NCBI GenBank assembly: GCA_947643145.1
Contig: CANRVD010000003.1
Span: forward strand, 1-64,000
From: an uncultured bacterium
GTDB taxonomy: Bacteria > Bacillota > Clostridia > Lachnospirales > Lachnospiraceae
DNA length: 64,000 nt
Reading direction: 5' to 3'
Shown here one piece after another: positions 30,641-40,562 of this stretch. The position numbers and the translations under genes are program-made. How positions within the stretch are numbered: position 1 is the first letter of the stretch; each line of letters begins with the position of its first letter. The notes beneath the pieces are model-generated. The model was not told where the DNA came from, did not search any database, and worked only from the letters and a program-made list of their open reading frames with translations.

Positions 30641-33600
30641 TTACTTTCCCGAAACAGTACTGCCTGTTAATGTGATATCTGGCAACGTTTCCGGAATCTG
30701 TACCACAAGAGTATCACTGGTAATACGCTCACCTTCCAGTGTTTTTGCGTCATCTACCCGGTATAATTCACCGCGCACGCCTTTTATTGCTTTCAAACTT
30801 TCTTCATTCCACTGTCCGGGCTCTATATAATATACCCATGTTCCATCTGAAGTTTCACCAAGATTTCCTTTCTTTGGAACATCTGCAAAAATCACTTGTA
30901 AAGCCTTGACACTGCCATCCTTTGCACCAATCACGTTACCATCTGTATCATAAAGCATAACTACATTGTAAGCAGGATTTCCTTTATAGATTCCAGTAAA
31001 AATCAAGGAACCTGCAGGAATAACATCTTCCGCTTTATCACCATACTGATAATCTTCCTTCAGAACACCAATTGACTGCTTGCCGCTGTCTGTCTGCATA
31101 AATTCCATATTATCACCAGAAGGTCCGCAGATATCAATTTCACGAATTGTTACATCTGTCTGGTCAGTAGTTAATCTGACATATCTTGCATCATATGTAC
31201 CAATCCATGTATCCCGTTCACTCTCGTTCACGGAATCAAACCACACATCAGCCGGCTTTGCTGTTCCGTCAAGTCCTGTTACCTCCTTTACAGTCGTCCA
31301 TGTATTTCCATCTATGCTAATCTCTACCTTAGCAGAAGAAAGCAAACTGCCAGAATATTTTAGTGCTGTAACTTCCTTAATCTCATGCAGGTCAACCGTA
31401 ATTTCTGCACTGCCAGATTCCAAAGCTGTCCCGTGGTAAGCGGTTGTCTGGTCATTGTCAATCACCCTGTCAATGCTGTGCTCTTTTTTTGCCTCAACGC
31501 TTTCAGGATTTTTCTCATCATAGCCACTGTCTGGATCATCGTCATCCATTTCAAGCTCTGTATCATCTGATGATACGATGTTTGTGCTGACTGTCCATAA
31601 TGACTTATCCATAACACCGTCTGTCTGTATCTTAACCTGGCCTGCATCTGCCGCAGCAGAGTAATTCAGGAACTGGTCCACTGCCTTTACGGAATATGAC
31701 ATTACCCTGTTATTTATTGTAGAGATTGTGTCTGTAAATACCGTCTTGCCGCCATCTTTATTCACAGGCTGGAAACCAACCACCTTTGACTCTGTAACGC
31801 CATTCTCTGTCATACTGCGTATAATCTCATATCCCAGTATCAATCCGGTATCTTCCTTTGTATCGACCGTTACCTGTACCCTGTTTGAAACTGCTGTTGC
31901 TGTGGCTGTTGTTATCACTTTTCTGTCTTTTATCGTTCCAGCCTCATCTGGATGGTCCACACGGTAATCCCTTGCATTCTTATCTACATAATAAAGGGCT
32001 TTTGCATATGGCTCACCATATTTTTCTGCATAAGCAGCCGTTGCCTTATCTGCCACCATACCCCAGCGCTCAAAAAACGGAAGAATATTTTTATTTGCCG
32101 CTGCACAGGCCAGACGCATCAAATTCTGGTCTGTTCCGCCATCTAATGTCAGTCCCTCTTTAGGTGCCTTTTCCGGGTTTCTTGCATAAGTGTCTACGCG
32201 TGCAAAGAACAGGTTGTTAAACTGTTCATCATAATTATCATAGACAGCATGGTCATTCTTATTGTCATCAAATGCAAGATGAAGCTGCCAGTACAATGCT
32301 AATTGTGTAAACACATTTGAAGCGCGCCCTACCGTTCCAGAAGTTACTTTTTTGTAAACATTTTCATATGTATAACGCTCTGTTCCTGTTAAAAGCTGTG
32401 CAAAATAATTGTTTGTCACTTCTGCTACTGCATAAGCGCCCTGATTGATATCATGACCGATTTCATGGGCAATCCCCCAGCCAAAGCTTTGCATACCCGC
32501 TGCACCGCCGGCTAAACCTGTCGAATCCCATTCGATACCGATATGGTTGCCGGAAGCATACATAAAGGCACCAGCAAACATCCTCATATACCTGATATTT
32601 AAATGCTGTGCCGGAAGCGCATTATTGCCCCGTTCTGTGCCTGCAGAATCACTAAGTCCCTTATGCTGGTAGAATAAAGACATGGTGTCTTCCATTGCCT
32701 GCAATGAAATATCAAGCGCCTTTACCTTGTCATCCTTTGATGATAATGGTTCCCATATCTTTGTTGCCGGCAGGGAGTACATCATCTTCTCCATCATAAT
32801 ATCTGTAGCATTTAAAATACAGTTCTTCCGGTCATAATCATAATCTACAGCCTTTGCTCCATTTTTATGCACCTTTTCATGCTCCGCCTCAACACTTGCA
32901 ACATATGTTTCCAGACTGTCAATATAAGTCCTGATTGCATTTGTCCTTTCTGTCCCTGTCTTTCCATAAACATTCAATACCGGGATATCGCTTCCGCCAA
33001 GGACACGCACTGCATACTTATCAGAAGCGTTATTTCCGCTGTATGCCACATAGAGCTGCCCGCCGCGTTCAAAGTCCTTATCCGCAACCTGTGGAACCGT
33101 AATCTCATTTCTGCCAATCTTAAGGGCAGCAGTTGACTTTGCAAGGCTGCCTGACTCAGCATGATATTGTGTCATAACCAGATTCAGATTTGTGGAATCT
33201 CCTGTCCTCTTTGTGTTATGGCCTACATACACAACCAGAGATTCTCCTGCATATACGGTTTTTCCAAGCGGCTGCCATGAATTTAGACCGCCAAAACCAA
33301 GATGCCCGTCTTTTCTGCCAGTAATCTGGTTTATCACCTCATAGGAAGGAGACGGCTTATTATCTAAGATATCTCTTGCCGTATCCAGTTCTAATTTTAA
33401 CTCGCTGTAAAGAGGATGTTTCTCACCACTCTCACCATCAGGTTTTTCCAAACGCCTTTCCAATGCATCTATTGTGCCGGCAGTCACATCACTTCTCAAT
33501 GTAGAATGCATTTCATCCGTATAAAGACCCATAATCTCATCTTCAAGCGAATCATAATGATAGAATCGTATTTCCCCAACTTTCAATTCACCACGTGTAT

Positions 33601-35860
33601 TCCCGGTACCAATACATAAACGGATTTTATTCGCAGTAACTGCATTGTCAAACTTAACAATATAATACGGATTCTCATTGCTGTCCAGTTTCCGAAGCAG
33701 ACGCGAGCCAACGGAATACTGTGTGTTGTCATTTGAATTCCAGTAATCAATTCTTACCGTCGAAAGCGATAATGTCTCATCATAGGCCGCAAATGTCATG
33801 AAATTCATTTTATAGTTGCCATCAAGCGTTATATTCATTCCCCTGTCATTTGCCGGGTAGGCCACCCCATCATCCCAATCATTTTTGATCCAGTAAGAAT
33901 TGTAGTTATTATCTACAAGACCAAGGGCACTTTTTGCCTTTGTATCAAGAGGGCTGTCAACCATCTTAGCACCGCCATGCCCGCCAAAGTCTGCTGAAAC
34001 AATATGGGCTGATACCTTACCTTCCCCCATCGGGGTATTTAAAAGCTTATAATTTGGAAGTTCTGGTGGGTTAGAATTCTTTGTCTTTCCAATTGATTTC
34101 AAAGAAGGGCTTCCCCAGCCAAGAGCATTCCAGCCGGTAACATAAACCAAATACTCCGTATCTTCATTCAGATTTTCGATTCTGTAGCTGTTTTCCCGAA
34201 TGATACCCGTACCGCCTGTTTTCTCATCTGCCACAAAACCTGCAACAGCCGGCTGGTAATCGCTTCCGGTTTCACTTTTTTTCTTATAGTACACCATATA
34301 ACCGCTTGCATCATCCATATCCTTCCATGAAACATGAAGGAAATTGCGTCCTGCAGTTACTTTAACATTATCCGGTGAGGCAGGCTTTGCCTGCGGTTCA
34401 GGAATCCCAGTCTGTTCATTTGACCAAGGACTTTTCCAGTCCCCATTTACCGAACGCACTTTTACTTTATAAGTTTCAAAATTTTTAAGTGATTCCGCCT
34501 GGATAGTACTTAAAATACAGCTGTTACCAGAAACCTTAACCGTATCATTTATTACCTTTCCGGATTTCCCTGCCGGACCTTCTATGTAAAGCTCATACCC
34601 GGTTACATTACTCTGCGCCGTCCATGATACACTAAGCTGTTCGTTACCGGATTTTGGCGCGGAAAGTACCGGAATACTTAGATTCGGGGCTGGAATCCTT
34701 TTATCCATATTATTTACAAATTCCACCTTTGCAATATCAACAAGCTTTTTATCTTTTCTAGTTCCGGTAATCTGTATCGTTACCCTTTTTACTGCAATCT
34801 GCCCACCAAAATCCAGTATCAGTGAACCGTCTGATTCCGTTCTGACCGATGCTGCCTTCGCTGCAGTTTTCAGATACCCTGCACCTGCTTTTCTGGTGCT
34901 GCTATTGTCCTGATTTTTCAAGGAAAAGGTTTCTGTCTGACCATTCTCCAATTCAAGGACAGCCTCGCCTGTTACAATATCACTAACCGTCATGCCATCT
35001 TCCTGTACAAAAGGAGATAAAATCCTTATCCCGCCAATTTCAGGGACAGAACCATCCTCTGCCAGCACAAATTCCAAGCCAACCGGATTACTCTCAGAAA
35101 TTTCACCATAATCTGCTGGTGTCAGCGTAACACCTGTATTGTTAAGCAGGGCTGACGCATTATTGCCCTTCACAGATGTGCCGCTGGCAGGGACAACATC
35201 TAAGGACATCCACAGCTTCTCTACCAGTGATTCCTGCGGTTTCTCACCAATATTCTGCACAACCATCTGCAAATCAGCAATATCGGTTTTACCATCATTA
35301 TTTAAATCATAATTTTTATTTGCAGTATTTTCCCGGATAAGCTTTAAGAGACTGTCTGTATCTTCCTCGCTAATCTTTCCGTCCCCATTCACATCACCTG
35401 CCTGAAGCCATCCAAGCATTGCTCCTTCTTTTCCTGTATCTACTTTTGTTGCACACAAAAGTAGTTTATGTGCCCAGCCTGGTTCTACTGTAACCTTCTG
35501 CGTATACGCAGCAAATTTTTCAGCCTTAACCGTAACCACCTGTTCTCCCGCCGCTACCTCTTTAAAACATGCCATAAGGGAAACCGATTTGTTTGCAAAA
35601 TCCAGTTCCTTTGTTTCCCCATTACACTCTACCGTTACTTTTCCTGTATACTCCAAAAACGGGTGTACTTCTATTTCCAGACTGCCAGCCGCATTTTGGG
35701 CAGCCCTTCTTTCAGAAGGCAAAACCTTTGCAGGATGTACTTCCGAAAAAATTCCGGCATCTGCTGTTTTAGCATATGCCCTCTGAACCGGTACCGTAAA
35801 GCCTGTAAATGCCTGTAAAAGCAGACAGCCGGTAAGTAATGTTGCAATCTTTTTCCTCAT
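30641..35860 (-). CDS. Secreted M60-like (mucinase-type) metallopeptidase with dockerin, FN3 and discoidin domains
   Basis: The 1739-residue precursor has a signal peptide (to about QRAYA-K). Visible in order are a beta domain (40-140), a type I dockerin (about 150-205) with two Ca-binding repeats DVNGDGKISEED and DLNNDGKTDIAD, a beta domain (220-390), two FN3 domains (395-490, 495-595), a discoidin/F5-8C-like domain (605-770), a beta domain (850-955), the M60 catalytic domain with zinc motif HEIGH at 1132-1136 and Glu1147, and a second discoidin-like domain (about 1430-1600). M60-like peptidases cut glycoproteins such as mucins, and discoidin modules bind host sugars. The ATG at 35860 follows AAAGGA; a TTG two codons earlier is less likely. 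It is first in a two-gene operon with the cohesin-like protein. Confidence 0.88.
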   Translation of the reverse strand: MRKKIATLLTGCLLLQAFTGFTVPVQRAYAKTADAGIFSEVHPAKVLPSERRAAQNAAGSLEIEVHPFLEYTGKVTVECNGETKELDFANKSVSLMACFKEVAAGEQVVTVKAEKFAAYTQKVTVEPGWAHKLLLCATKVDTGKEGAMLGWLQAGDVNGDGKISEEDTDSLLKLIRENTANKNYDLNNDGKTDIADLQMVVQNIGEKPQESLVEKLWMSLDVVPASGTSVKGNNASALLNNTGVTLTPADYGEISESNPVGLEFVLAEDGSVPEIGGIRILSPFVQEDGMTVSDIVTGEAVLELENGQTETFSLKNQDNSSTRKAGAGYLKTAAKAASVRTESDGSLILDFGGQIAVKRVTIQITGTRKDKKLVDIAKVEFVNNMDKRIPAPNLSIPVLSAPKSGNEQLSVSWTAQSNVTGYELYIEGPAGKSGKVINDTVKVSGNSCILSTIQAESLKNFETYKVKVRSVNGDWKSPWSNEQTGIPEPQAKPASPDNVKVTAGRNFLHVSWKDMDDASGYMVYYKKKSETGSDYQPAVAGFVADEKTGGTGIIRENSYRIENLNEDTEYLVYVTGWNALGWGSPSLKSIGKTKNSNPPELPNYKLLNTPMGEGKVSAHIVSADFGGHGGAKMVDSPLDTKAKSALGLVDNNYNSYWIKNDWDDGVAYPANDRGMNITLDGNYKMNFMTFAAYDETLSLSTVRIDYWNSNDNTQYSVGSRLLRKLDSNENPYYIVKFDNAVTANKIRLCIGTGNTRGELKVGEIRFYHYDSLEDEIMGLYTDEMHSTLRSDVTAGTIDALERRLEKPDGESGEKHPLYSELKLELDTARDILDNKPSPSYEVINQITGRKDGHLGFGGLNSWQPLGKTVYAGESLVVYVGHNTKRTGDSTNLNLVMTQYHAESGSLAKSTAALKIGRNEITVPQVADKDFERGGQLYVAYSGNNASDKYAVRVLGGSDIPVLNVYGKTGTERTNAIRTYIDSLETYVASVEAEHEKVHKNGAKAVDYDYDRKNCILNATDIMMEKMMYSLPATKIWEPLSSKDDKVKALDISLQAMEDTMSLFYQHKGLSDSAGTERGNNALPAQHLNIRYMRMFAGAFMYASGNHIGIEWDSTGLAGGAAGMQSFGWGIAHEIGHDINQGAYAVAEVTNNYFAQLLTGTERYTYENVYKKVTSGTVGRASNVFTQLALYWQLHLAFDDNKNDHAVYDNYDEQFNNLFFARVDTYARNPEKAPKEGLTLDGGTDQNLMRLACAAANKNILPFFERWGMVADKATAAYAEKYGEPYAKALYYVDKNARDYRVDHPDEAGTIKDRKVITTATATAVSNRVQVTVDTKEDTGLILGYEIIRSMTENGVTESKVVGFQPVNKDGGKTVFTDTISTINNRVMSYSVKAVDQFLNYSAAADAGQVKIQTDGVMDKSLWTVSTNIVSSDDTELEMDDDDPDSGYDEKNPESVEAKKEHSIDRVIDNDQTTAYHGTALESGSAEITVDLHEIKEVTALKYSGSLLSSAKVEISIDGNTWTTVKEVTGLDGTAKPADVWFDSVNESERDTWIGTYDARYVRLTTDQTDVTIREIDICGPSGDNMEFMQTDSGKQSIGVLKEDYQYGDKAEDVIPAGSLIFTGIYKGNPAYNVVMLYDTDGNVIGAKDGSVKALQVIFADVPKKGNLGETSDGTWVYYIEPGQWNEESLKAIKGVRGELYRVDDAKTLEGERITSDTLVVQIPETLPDITLTGSTVSGK

Positions 35861-35940
35861 ACTCAATCTTCCTTTCTATAAATCAGTTGGGAGCAAAATA
35901 CCTCTTGCACCAAACCTCATGACATTACATCAATATGGTA

Positions 35941-35969
35941 ATAATAGTATAGAATGGCAAAATTTGCAA
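35941..35969 (-). promoter_or_regulatory. Promoter of the M60 peptidase operon
   Basis: On the minus strand TTGCAA (35969-35964) and TATTAT (35946-35941) are 17 bp apart, giving a leader of about 75 nt. No clear terminator of the trp operon was seen between trpA and this site. Confidence 0.6.
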
Positions 35970-36013
35970 TAGAGTTTTATGGGACATACACAGGCAGCGT
36001 TCCACCCCTTTTG

Positions 36014-36790
36014 TTAGGATGATGCCAGTCCTGATACCATTTCTGTCACATATTCATGAAGTTTTGGTCCTGCCGCTTCTCCGTATTCAGCAATCATTTT
36101 GACAATAGCGCTTCCTACAATCGCTCCGTCTCCAATTGCTGAATATTTATTTACCTGCTCTTTTGTATTGATGCCAAAACCGATCGCAACCGGGACATCT
36201 GTCACATCCCGGATTGTCTCCACAATCTCTCCGACATCTGTCGTTATCTCACTTCTTGCACCCGTAACTCCCATAGAAGACACTACATAGATAAATCCTG
36301 ATGCATCTTCTGCCACCATCTTAATTCGTTCTTTGGAAGTCGGCGCAACCATAGTAATGACATCAACATCATACTTTTCTGCCACTGGCACCAATTCCTC
36401 CCTTTCCTCAAAAGGCATATCCGGCAGAATCACACCATCCACTCCGCACTCCTGGCAACGTCTGCAAAAGTCTTCATAACCATATTTATATAATGTATTC
36501 AGATATGCCAGAAATACAAGTGGTACGTCTGTTTTTTCCCGCAGGGATACCACCATGTCAAAAATCTTATCCGTCGTACAGCCTGCTGACAAAGCTCTGA
36601 TATTCGCTTCCTGAATGACCGGGCCATCTGCGATTGGGTCAGAAAATGGAATCCCAATTTCAATCAGTCCTGCACCTGCATCTGCCATTTCCAACACAAA
36701 CTCTTCCGTTTTATCTAAACTTGGATCACCCGCTGTTAAAAATCCAATAAATGCCTTTTTATGTTCAAATGCTTTATATATTCTACTCAT
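36014..36790 (-). CDS. trpA: Tryptophan synthase alpha chain
   Basis: The 258-residue TIM-barrel enzyme splits indole-3-glycerol phosphate into indole and glyceraldehyde 3-phosphate, passing indole to TrpB. Catalytic Glu and Asp are in [19 protein letters not shown]; the phosphate site is in [12 protein letters not shown] and [10 protein letters not shown]. The ATG at 36790 has GGGGGA 9 nt upstream and overlaps the trpB stop by 8 bp (ATGAGTAG), a normal coupling of the two subunits; an upstream TTG in the same frame at 36799 is less likely. It is the last gene of the trp operon. Confidence 0.96.
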   Translation of the reverse strand: MSRIYKAFEHKKAFIGFLTAGDPSLDKTEEFVLEMADAGAGLIEIGIPFSDPIADGPVIQEANIRALSAGCTTDKIFDMVVSLREKTDVPLVFLAYLNTLYKYGYEDFCRRCQECGVDGVILPDMPFEEREELVPVAEKYDVDVITMVAPTSKERIKMVAEDASGFIYVVSSMGVTGARSEITTDVGEIVETIRDVTDVPVAIGFGINTKEQVNKYSAIGDGAIVGSAIVKMIAEYGEAAGPKLHEYVTEMVSGLASS

Positions 36791-37979
36791 GTAAATCAAT
36801 CCCCCTGTATCTTGCTATTGCTGCTACATCTTTATCTCCTCTGCCAGACAATGTGCAGATAATAATCTGTTCTTTCTCCATCTTTGGAGCAATTTTCATA
36901 AGGTGTGCTACCGCATGAGAACTTTCAATGGCGGCAATAATGCCCTCCTCCTTTGCAATATACTCAAATGCCTGCACTGCCTCTTCATCCGTAACCGGCA
37001 CATACTCAGCTCTGTGGATATCCCTAAGATAAGCATGTTCCGGTCCTACTCCCGGATAATCAAGCCCCGCCGAAATAGAATAAACCGGAGCAATCTGTCC
37101 ATATTCATCCTGACAGAAATAAGATTTCATCCCATGAAAAACTCCTTCTGTTCCCACCGCCATGGTAGCTGCTGTCTTATCGGTATCGACACCGTGCCCT
37201 GCCGCCTCACAGCCAATCAAACGAACCTCTTTATCATTAATAAACTCATAGAAGGAGCCCATAGCATTGCTTCCACCGCCGACACATGCCATTACCACAT
37301 CTGGCAGTTTACCTTCTGCTTCCAAAATCTGCTCTCTTGCCTCTTTGCTAATCACACTCTGGAAATCCCTGACCATCATGGGAAACGGATGAGGCCCCAT
37401 AACAGAACCCAGCACATAGAGAGTATCATCTACTCTTGCTGTCCACTCCCTCATACAGGCATTGACTGCATCCTTCAAAGTCATTGTACCGCTCTCTACC
37501 GGATGCACCTTTGCTCCCAAAAGCTCCATGCGGTAAACATTTAATGCCTGCCGTATGGTATCTTCCTTTCCCATGTAGATTTCACATTCCATATCCAGTA
37601 AAGCGGCGGCCGTAGCTGTAGCTACTCCATGCTGCCCGGCACCTGTTTCTGCAATCACTCTTGTTTTTCCCATCTTCTTTGCTAAAAGCACCTGGCCAAG
37701 TACATTGTTAATTTTATGGGAACCTGTATGGTTTAAGTCCTCTCTCTTAAAATAAATTTTCGCACCGCCAAGGTCTTTTGTCATCTTCTCCGCAAAGTAC
37801 AAAAGAGACGGCCTTCCTGCATATTCCCTGTTCAGTCTGTCTAATTCCTCTACAAATTCTGCATCATTTTTATATTGCTCATATGCATCCTCTAATTTAT
37901 GAATCTCATTCATCAGAGTTTCCGGTACATATTGCCCTCCATGTTTTCCATATCTTCCTGTATTCATACTGTTACTCAT
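36783..37979 (-). CDS. trpB: Tryptophan synthase beta chain
   Basis: The 398-residue PLP enzyme condenses indole and serine to tryptophan. The Schiff-base lysine is in [10 protein letters not shown], the carboxylate loop is ETGAGQHG, and the phosphate-binding loop is [15 protein letters not shown] lies near the C terminus. It is the TrpB1 type that pairs with TrpA. The ATG at 37979 has GGAGG 9 nt upstream. The 45-bp gap to trpC holds a hairpin and a fragment of the window's repeat family, at the place where trpF is found in most operons of this order. Confidence 0.97.
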   Translation of the reverse strand: MSNSMNTGRYGKHGGQYVPETLMNEIHKLEDAYEQYKNDAEFVEELDRLNREYAGRPSLLYFAEKMTKDLGGAKIYFKREDLNHTGSHKINNVLGQVLLAKKMGKTRVIAETGAGQHGVATATAAALLDMECEIYMGKEDTIRQALNVYRMELLGAKVHPVESGTMTLKDAVNACMREWTARVDDTLYVLGSVMGPHPFPMMVRDFQSVISKEAREQILEAEGKLPDVVMACVGGGSNAMGSFYEFINDKEVRLIGCEAAGHGVDTDKTAATMAVGTEGVFHGMKSYFCQDEYGQIAPVYSISAGLDYPGVGPEHAYLRDIHRAEYVPVTDEEAVQAFEYIAKEEGIIAAIESSHAVAHLMKIAPKMEKEQIIICTLSGRGDKDVAAIARYRGIDLHE

Positions 37980-38003
37980 TCTATACTGCCTCCATTCCTG
38001 TAT

Positions 38004-38045
38004 TTGCTGCGATTCGCAGCAATTCTAAACATCATGCGTAAAACC
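38004..38045. repeat. MITE-like fragment and hairpin at the trpC-trpB junction
   Basis: TTGCTGCG-att-CGCAGCAA (38004-38022) is a perfect 8-bp hairpin. From 38019 the sequence matches the complement of 6699-6725 in the full repeat copy at 26 of 27 positions, including 20 identical bases in a row (38019-38038). The match covers the trpC stop codon and its last six codons. Confidence 0.8.
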
Positions 38046-38825
38046 TGCATCTATCATTTCTTTTAAAGTTTCCCTGACATTCCCTGACCGCATCATAGTC
38101 TCACCAATCAGTGCCGCGTTCACCCTGTTCTGTGCCAGTTCCCTGATATCCTCTGCCGTCCGAATTCCGCTTTCTGATATAAAAAGCACCTCTTCCGGCA
38201 CCAGCTTTCTCAAACGGATGCTATTGTGTATATCTACTGTAAAGGTTTTCAAATCACGGTTATTCACACCAATTACCCTGGCTCCTGCCGCCAGAGCCTG
38301 CTCTATTTCCTTAGCGTCGTGTGCCTCAACTAACGCTGTCAGCCCAAGACTGTCAGCTATACCAATATACCGCTTTAAAGCCTCTTCCCCCAAAAGGGAA
38401 CAAATCAGAAGTACCGCAGACGCCCCGATTACCTTTGCTTCATAAAGCATATATTCGTCTACTGTAAAATCTTTCCGCAAAAGCGGCAATGATACCTCCC
38501 TGCTAATTTCCGTCAGATATGCATCTGCTCCCTGAAAATAATACGGCTCTGTCAGGACAGAGATTGCACTTGCCCCAGCCTCCTCATACAACTTTGCAAT
38601 ATCCAAATAAGGAAAATCTGGTGCGATTAACCCCTTTGAGGGCGAGGCCTTTTTCACTTCGCATATAAAAGATACTCCCTCCTTTCCAATCGCTTTTTCA
38701 AAAGGAAATCCGGTATCGGCATTCATTGCCAGTGCTTCACGTTTCACCTGCTCATATGGCTTATATCTTTTACATTCCTCAACTCTCTGCCTTGTTTTTT
38801 GTGCAATTTCCTCTAAAATATTCAT
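38025..38825 (-). CDS. trpC: Indole-3-glycerol-phosphate synthase
   Basis: The 266-residue TIM-barrel enzyme closes the indole ring, turning CdRP into indole-3-glycerol phosphate with loss of CO2. Key parts are CEVKKASPSKG, LTEPYYFQG, LLRKDF, ALVEAHDAKE, IGVNNRDL and FISESGI. It is TrpC only; there is no fused TrpF domain. The last residues GFTHDV and the stop are encoded by repeat-element sequence, while the natural family end should lie near LKEMID. The ATG at 38825 follows GAGGAG by 9 nt. The fragmentary 3' end suggests a past rearrangement here; the catalytic residues are all present so the enzyme is likely active. Confidence 0.95.
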   Translation of the reverse strand: MNILEEIAQKTRQRVEECKRYKPYEQVKREALAMNADTGFPFEKAIGKEGVSFICEVKKASPSKGLIAPDFPYLDIAKLYEEAGASAISVLTEPYYFQGADAYLTEISREVSLPLLRKDFTVDEYMLYEAKVIGASAVLLICSLLGEEALKRYIGIADSLGLTALVEAHDAKEIEQALAAGARVIGVNNRDLKTFTVDIHNSIRLRKLVPEEVLFISESGIRTAEDIRELAQNRVNAALIGETMMRSGNVRETLKEMIDAGFTHDV

Positions 38826-38917
38826 GTGTTATATCTCCTCATCTCTGCGCTGTATTTTCTGTATAAAAAGAACTACGGTTCTTACAATGTTTGTGCAGGC
38901 AGCGTGCAGTCACTTAT

Positions 38918-39925
38918 TTACTCATTGCTCATACTGATAAAATTCTCAAGCTGTGCTTTTGCCAGACCATTAGCGATAACCTCTCTGGCTTTTGCAATTC
39001 CTTCTGCAATGCTAAGCTTCCCGTCTGCAATATGAATTGCCGCACCTGCATTTAACAAAACGGCATCAAGCATTGGACCCTGCTTTCCGTCCAGAAGTTC
39101 CCTTACAATCTGTGCATTCTGCTGCGGATTACCGCCAACCAGTTCTTCTTTCTTACAGCGGTTCAATCCAAACTGTTCTGGCGTAATTTCATAAGATGAA
39201 AACTTTCCATCCCTTACTTCGCAGACCTTTGTCGGCGCACTTAGTGAAATCTCATCCATTTTATCCATTCCATAAACAACCATAGCGCGTTTTACTCCCA
39301 GATTGTTAAGTACATACGCTAACTGCTCCACAAGACTCTCGTCAAACACTCCCAAAAGCATTTCATTGGCACCAGCCGGATTTGCAATTGGCCCAAGAAT
39401 ATTAAAAAGAGTCCGGGTTCCAATTTCCTTTCGCACACTGCCAACAAAGCGCATTGCTGTATGGTATTTCTGTGCAAACAAAAAGCAAAGTTTCAGTTCT
39501 TTCAGGATTTTTTCACTTACCTCTACATCTGCGTCAATCTTAACGCCAAGCGCTTCCAAACAATCTGCGGTACCACATTTACTGCTTGCCGCGCGGTTTC
39601 CATGCTTTGAAACCGAATACCCTGCTGCGGAGGTTACAATTGCAGAAACCGTAGAGATATTAAATGTATTAGAACCATCCCCACCTGTTCCGACAATCTC
39701 TAATGTGTCTGTCTCCCTGTGAAACGGAAGGCAATGGACACGCATTATCTTTGCTGCCGCTGTGATTTCATCAATTGTCTCGCCTTTGATTGCCAGCGCC
39801 GTCAGAAAAGCCGCTTTCTGCGCATCTGTTGCCTCTCCTTTCATAATTTCATCCATAACCTGCTCCATCATAGCAGTTTCTACATCTTCTCCCGCACTCA
39901 AAATATGAATCGCTTCTTTAATCAT
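38918..39925 (-). CDS. trpD: Anthranilate phosphoribosyltransferase
   Basis: The 335-residue enzyme joins anthranilate and PRPP. The PRPP loop is [15 protein letters not shown], followed by [15 protein letters not shown] and [18 protein letters not shown], all usual for TrpD. The ATG at 39925 ([15 protein letters not shown]) has GAGG 8 nt upstream; the open frame extends to 39994 but without a better start. It is a separate protein from TrpG, unlike the fused E. coli form. It lies 73 bp after trpG and 92 bp before trpC. Confidence 0.96.
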   Translation of the reverse strand: MIKEAIHILSAGEDVETAMMEQVMDEIMKGEATDAQKAAFLTALAIKGETIDEITAAAKIMRVHCLPFHRETDTLEIVGTGGDGSNTFNISTVSAIVTSAAGYSVSKHGNRAASSKCGTADCLEALGVKIDADVEVSEKILKELKLCFLFAQKYHTAMRFVGSVRKEIGTRTLFNILGPIANPAGANEMLLGVFDESLVEQLAYVLNNLGVKRAMVVYGMDKMDEISLSAPTKVCEVRDGKFSSYEITPEQFGLNRCKKEELVGGNPQQNAQIVRELLDGKQGPMLDAVLLNAGAAIHIADGKLSIAEGIAKAREVIANGLAKAQLENFISMSNE

Positions 39926-39998
39926 AATAATTACCTCTTTCCCAAACCTTCTTTGATAACTTTTCAAATATACTACTCCTGCGGCTTGCTTCACATTT

Positions 39999-40562
39999 CT
40001 ATTCTAAAAAATTTTCTAACATTATTTTTCCTTTTGGCGTCAAAATGGATTCTGGATGAAACTGCAGCCCGTATATTTCATACTCTTTATGCTTCACAGC
40101 CATAACTTCACCATCCTGTGTCGTTGCCGTCACCTCCAGACAATCAGGAATGGTATCTTTTAAGGCAATCAGCGAATGATATCTTGCAACCTCTGCGGTT
40201 TCCCCGAGTTTTTGAAAAATCCTGCAATTTTGCGCCAAATCTACTACAGACATCTTTCCATGCATCAATTCTTTTGCATAAGAAACCGTTGCCCCAAAAA
40301 CCTCACAAATCGCCTGATGCCCCAAGCAGACGCCAAGGATTGGTATCCTGCCTTTGAAATAGCGAATAACTTCCTCACACATCCCTGCATCAGAGGGCTT
40401 TCCAGGCCCCGGTGAAACAATCATATGTGACGGCTTCATCACCTCGATTTCCGAAACGGTATATTCATCATTGCGAATCACCTTAATGTCAGGATGAATG
40501 CTTCCTACCAACTGATACAAATTATAAGAAAAACTATCGTAGTTATCGATTAAAAGTATCAC
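39999..40562 (-). CDS. trpG: Anthranilate synthase component II (glutamine amidotransferase)
   Basis: The 187-residue class I amidotransferase supplies ammonia to TrpE. It starts [13 protein letters not shown], has the oxyanion segment [11 protein letters not shown], the nucleophilic Cys in GVCLGHQAI and the His-Glu pair in LQFHPES. The start is GTG at 40562, immediately after the trpE stop (TAGGTG), with GGAGG 8 nt upstream inside the end of trpE, so the two are translationally coupled. In some bacteria this subunit also serves 4-amino-4-deoxychorismate synthase; that cannot be excluded. Confidence 0.95.
   Translation of the reverse strand: MILLIDNYDSFSYNLYQLVGSIHPDIKVIRNDEYTVSEIEVMKPSHMIVSPGPGKPSDAGMCEEVIRYFKGRIPILGVCLGHQAICEVFGATVSYAKELMHGKMSVVDLAQNCRIFQKLGETAEVARYHSLIALKDTIPDCLEVTATTQDGEVMAVKHKEYEIYGLQFHPESILTPKGKIMLENFLE

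Noticed and set aside
30641..35860. Lipoprotein reading of the M60 signal peptide (LTGC near the N terminus)
   Set aside because: The Cys sits in the middle of the hydrophobic core and is followed by LLLQAF, so a normal signal peptidase I site near QRAYA is more likely.
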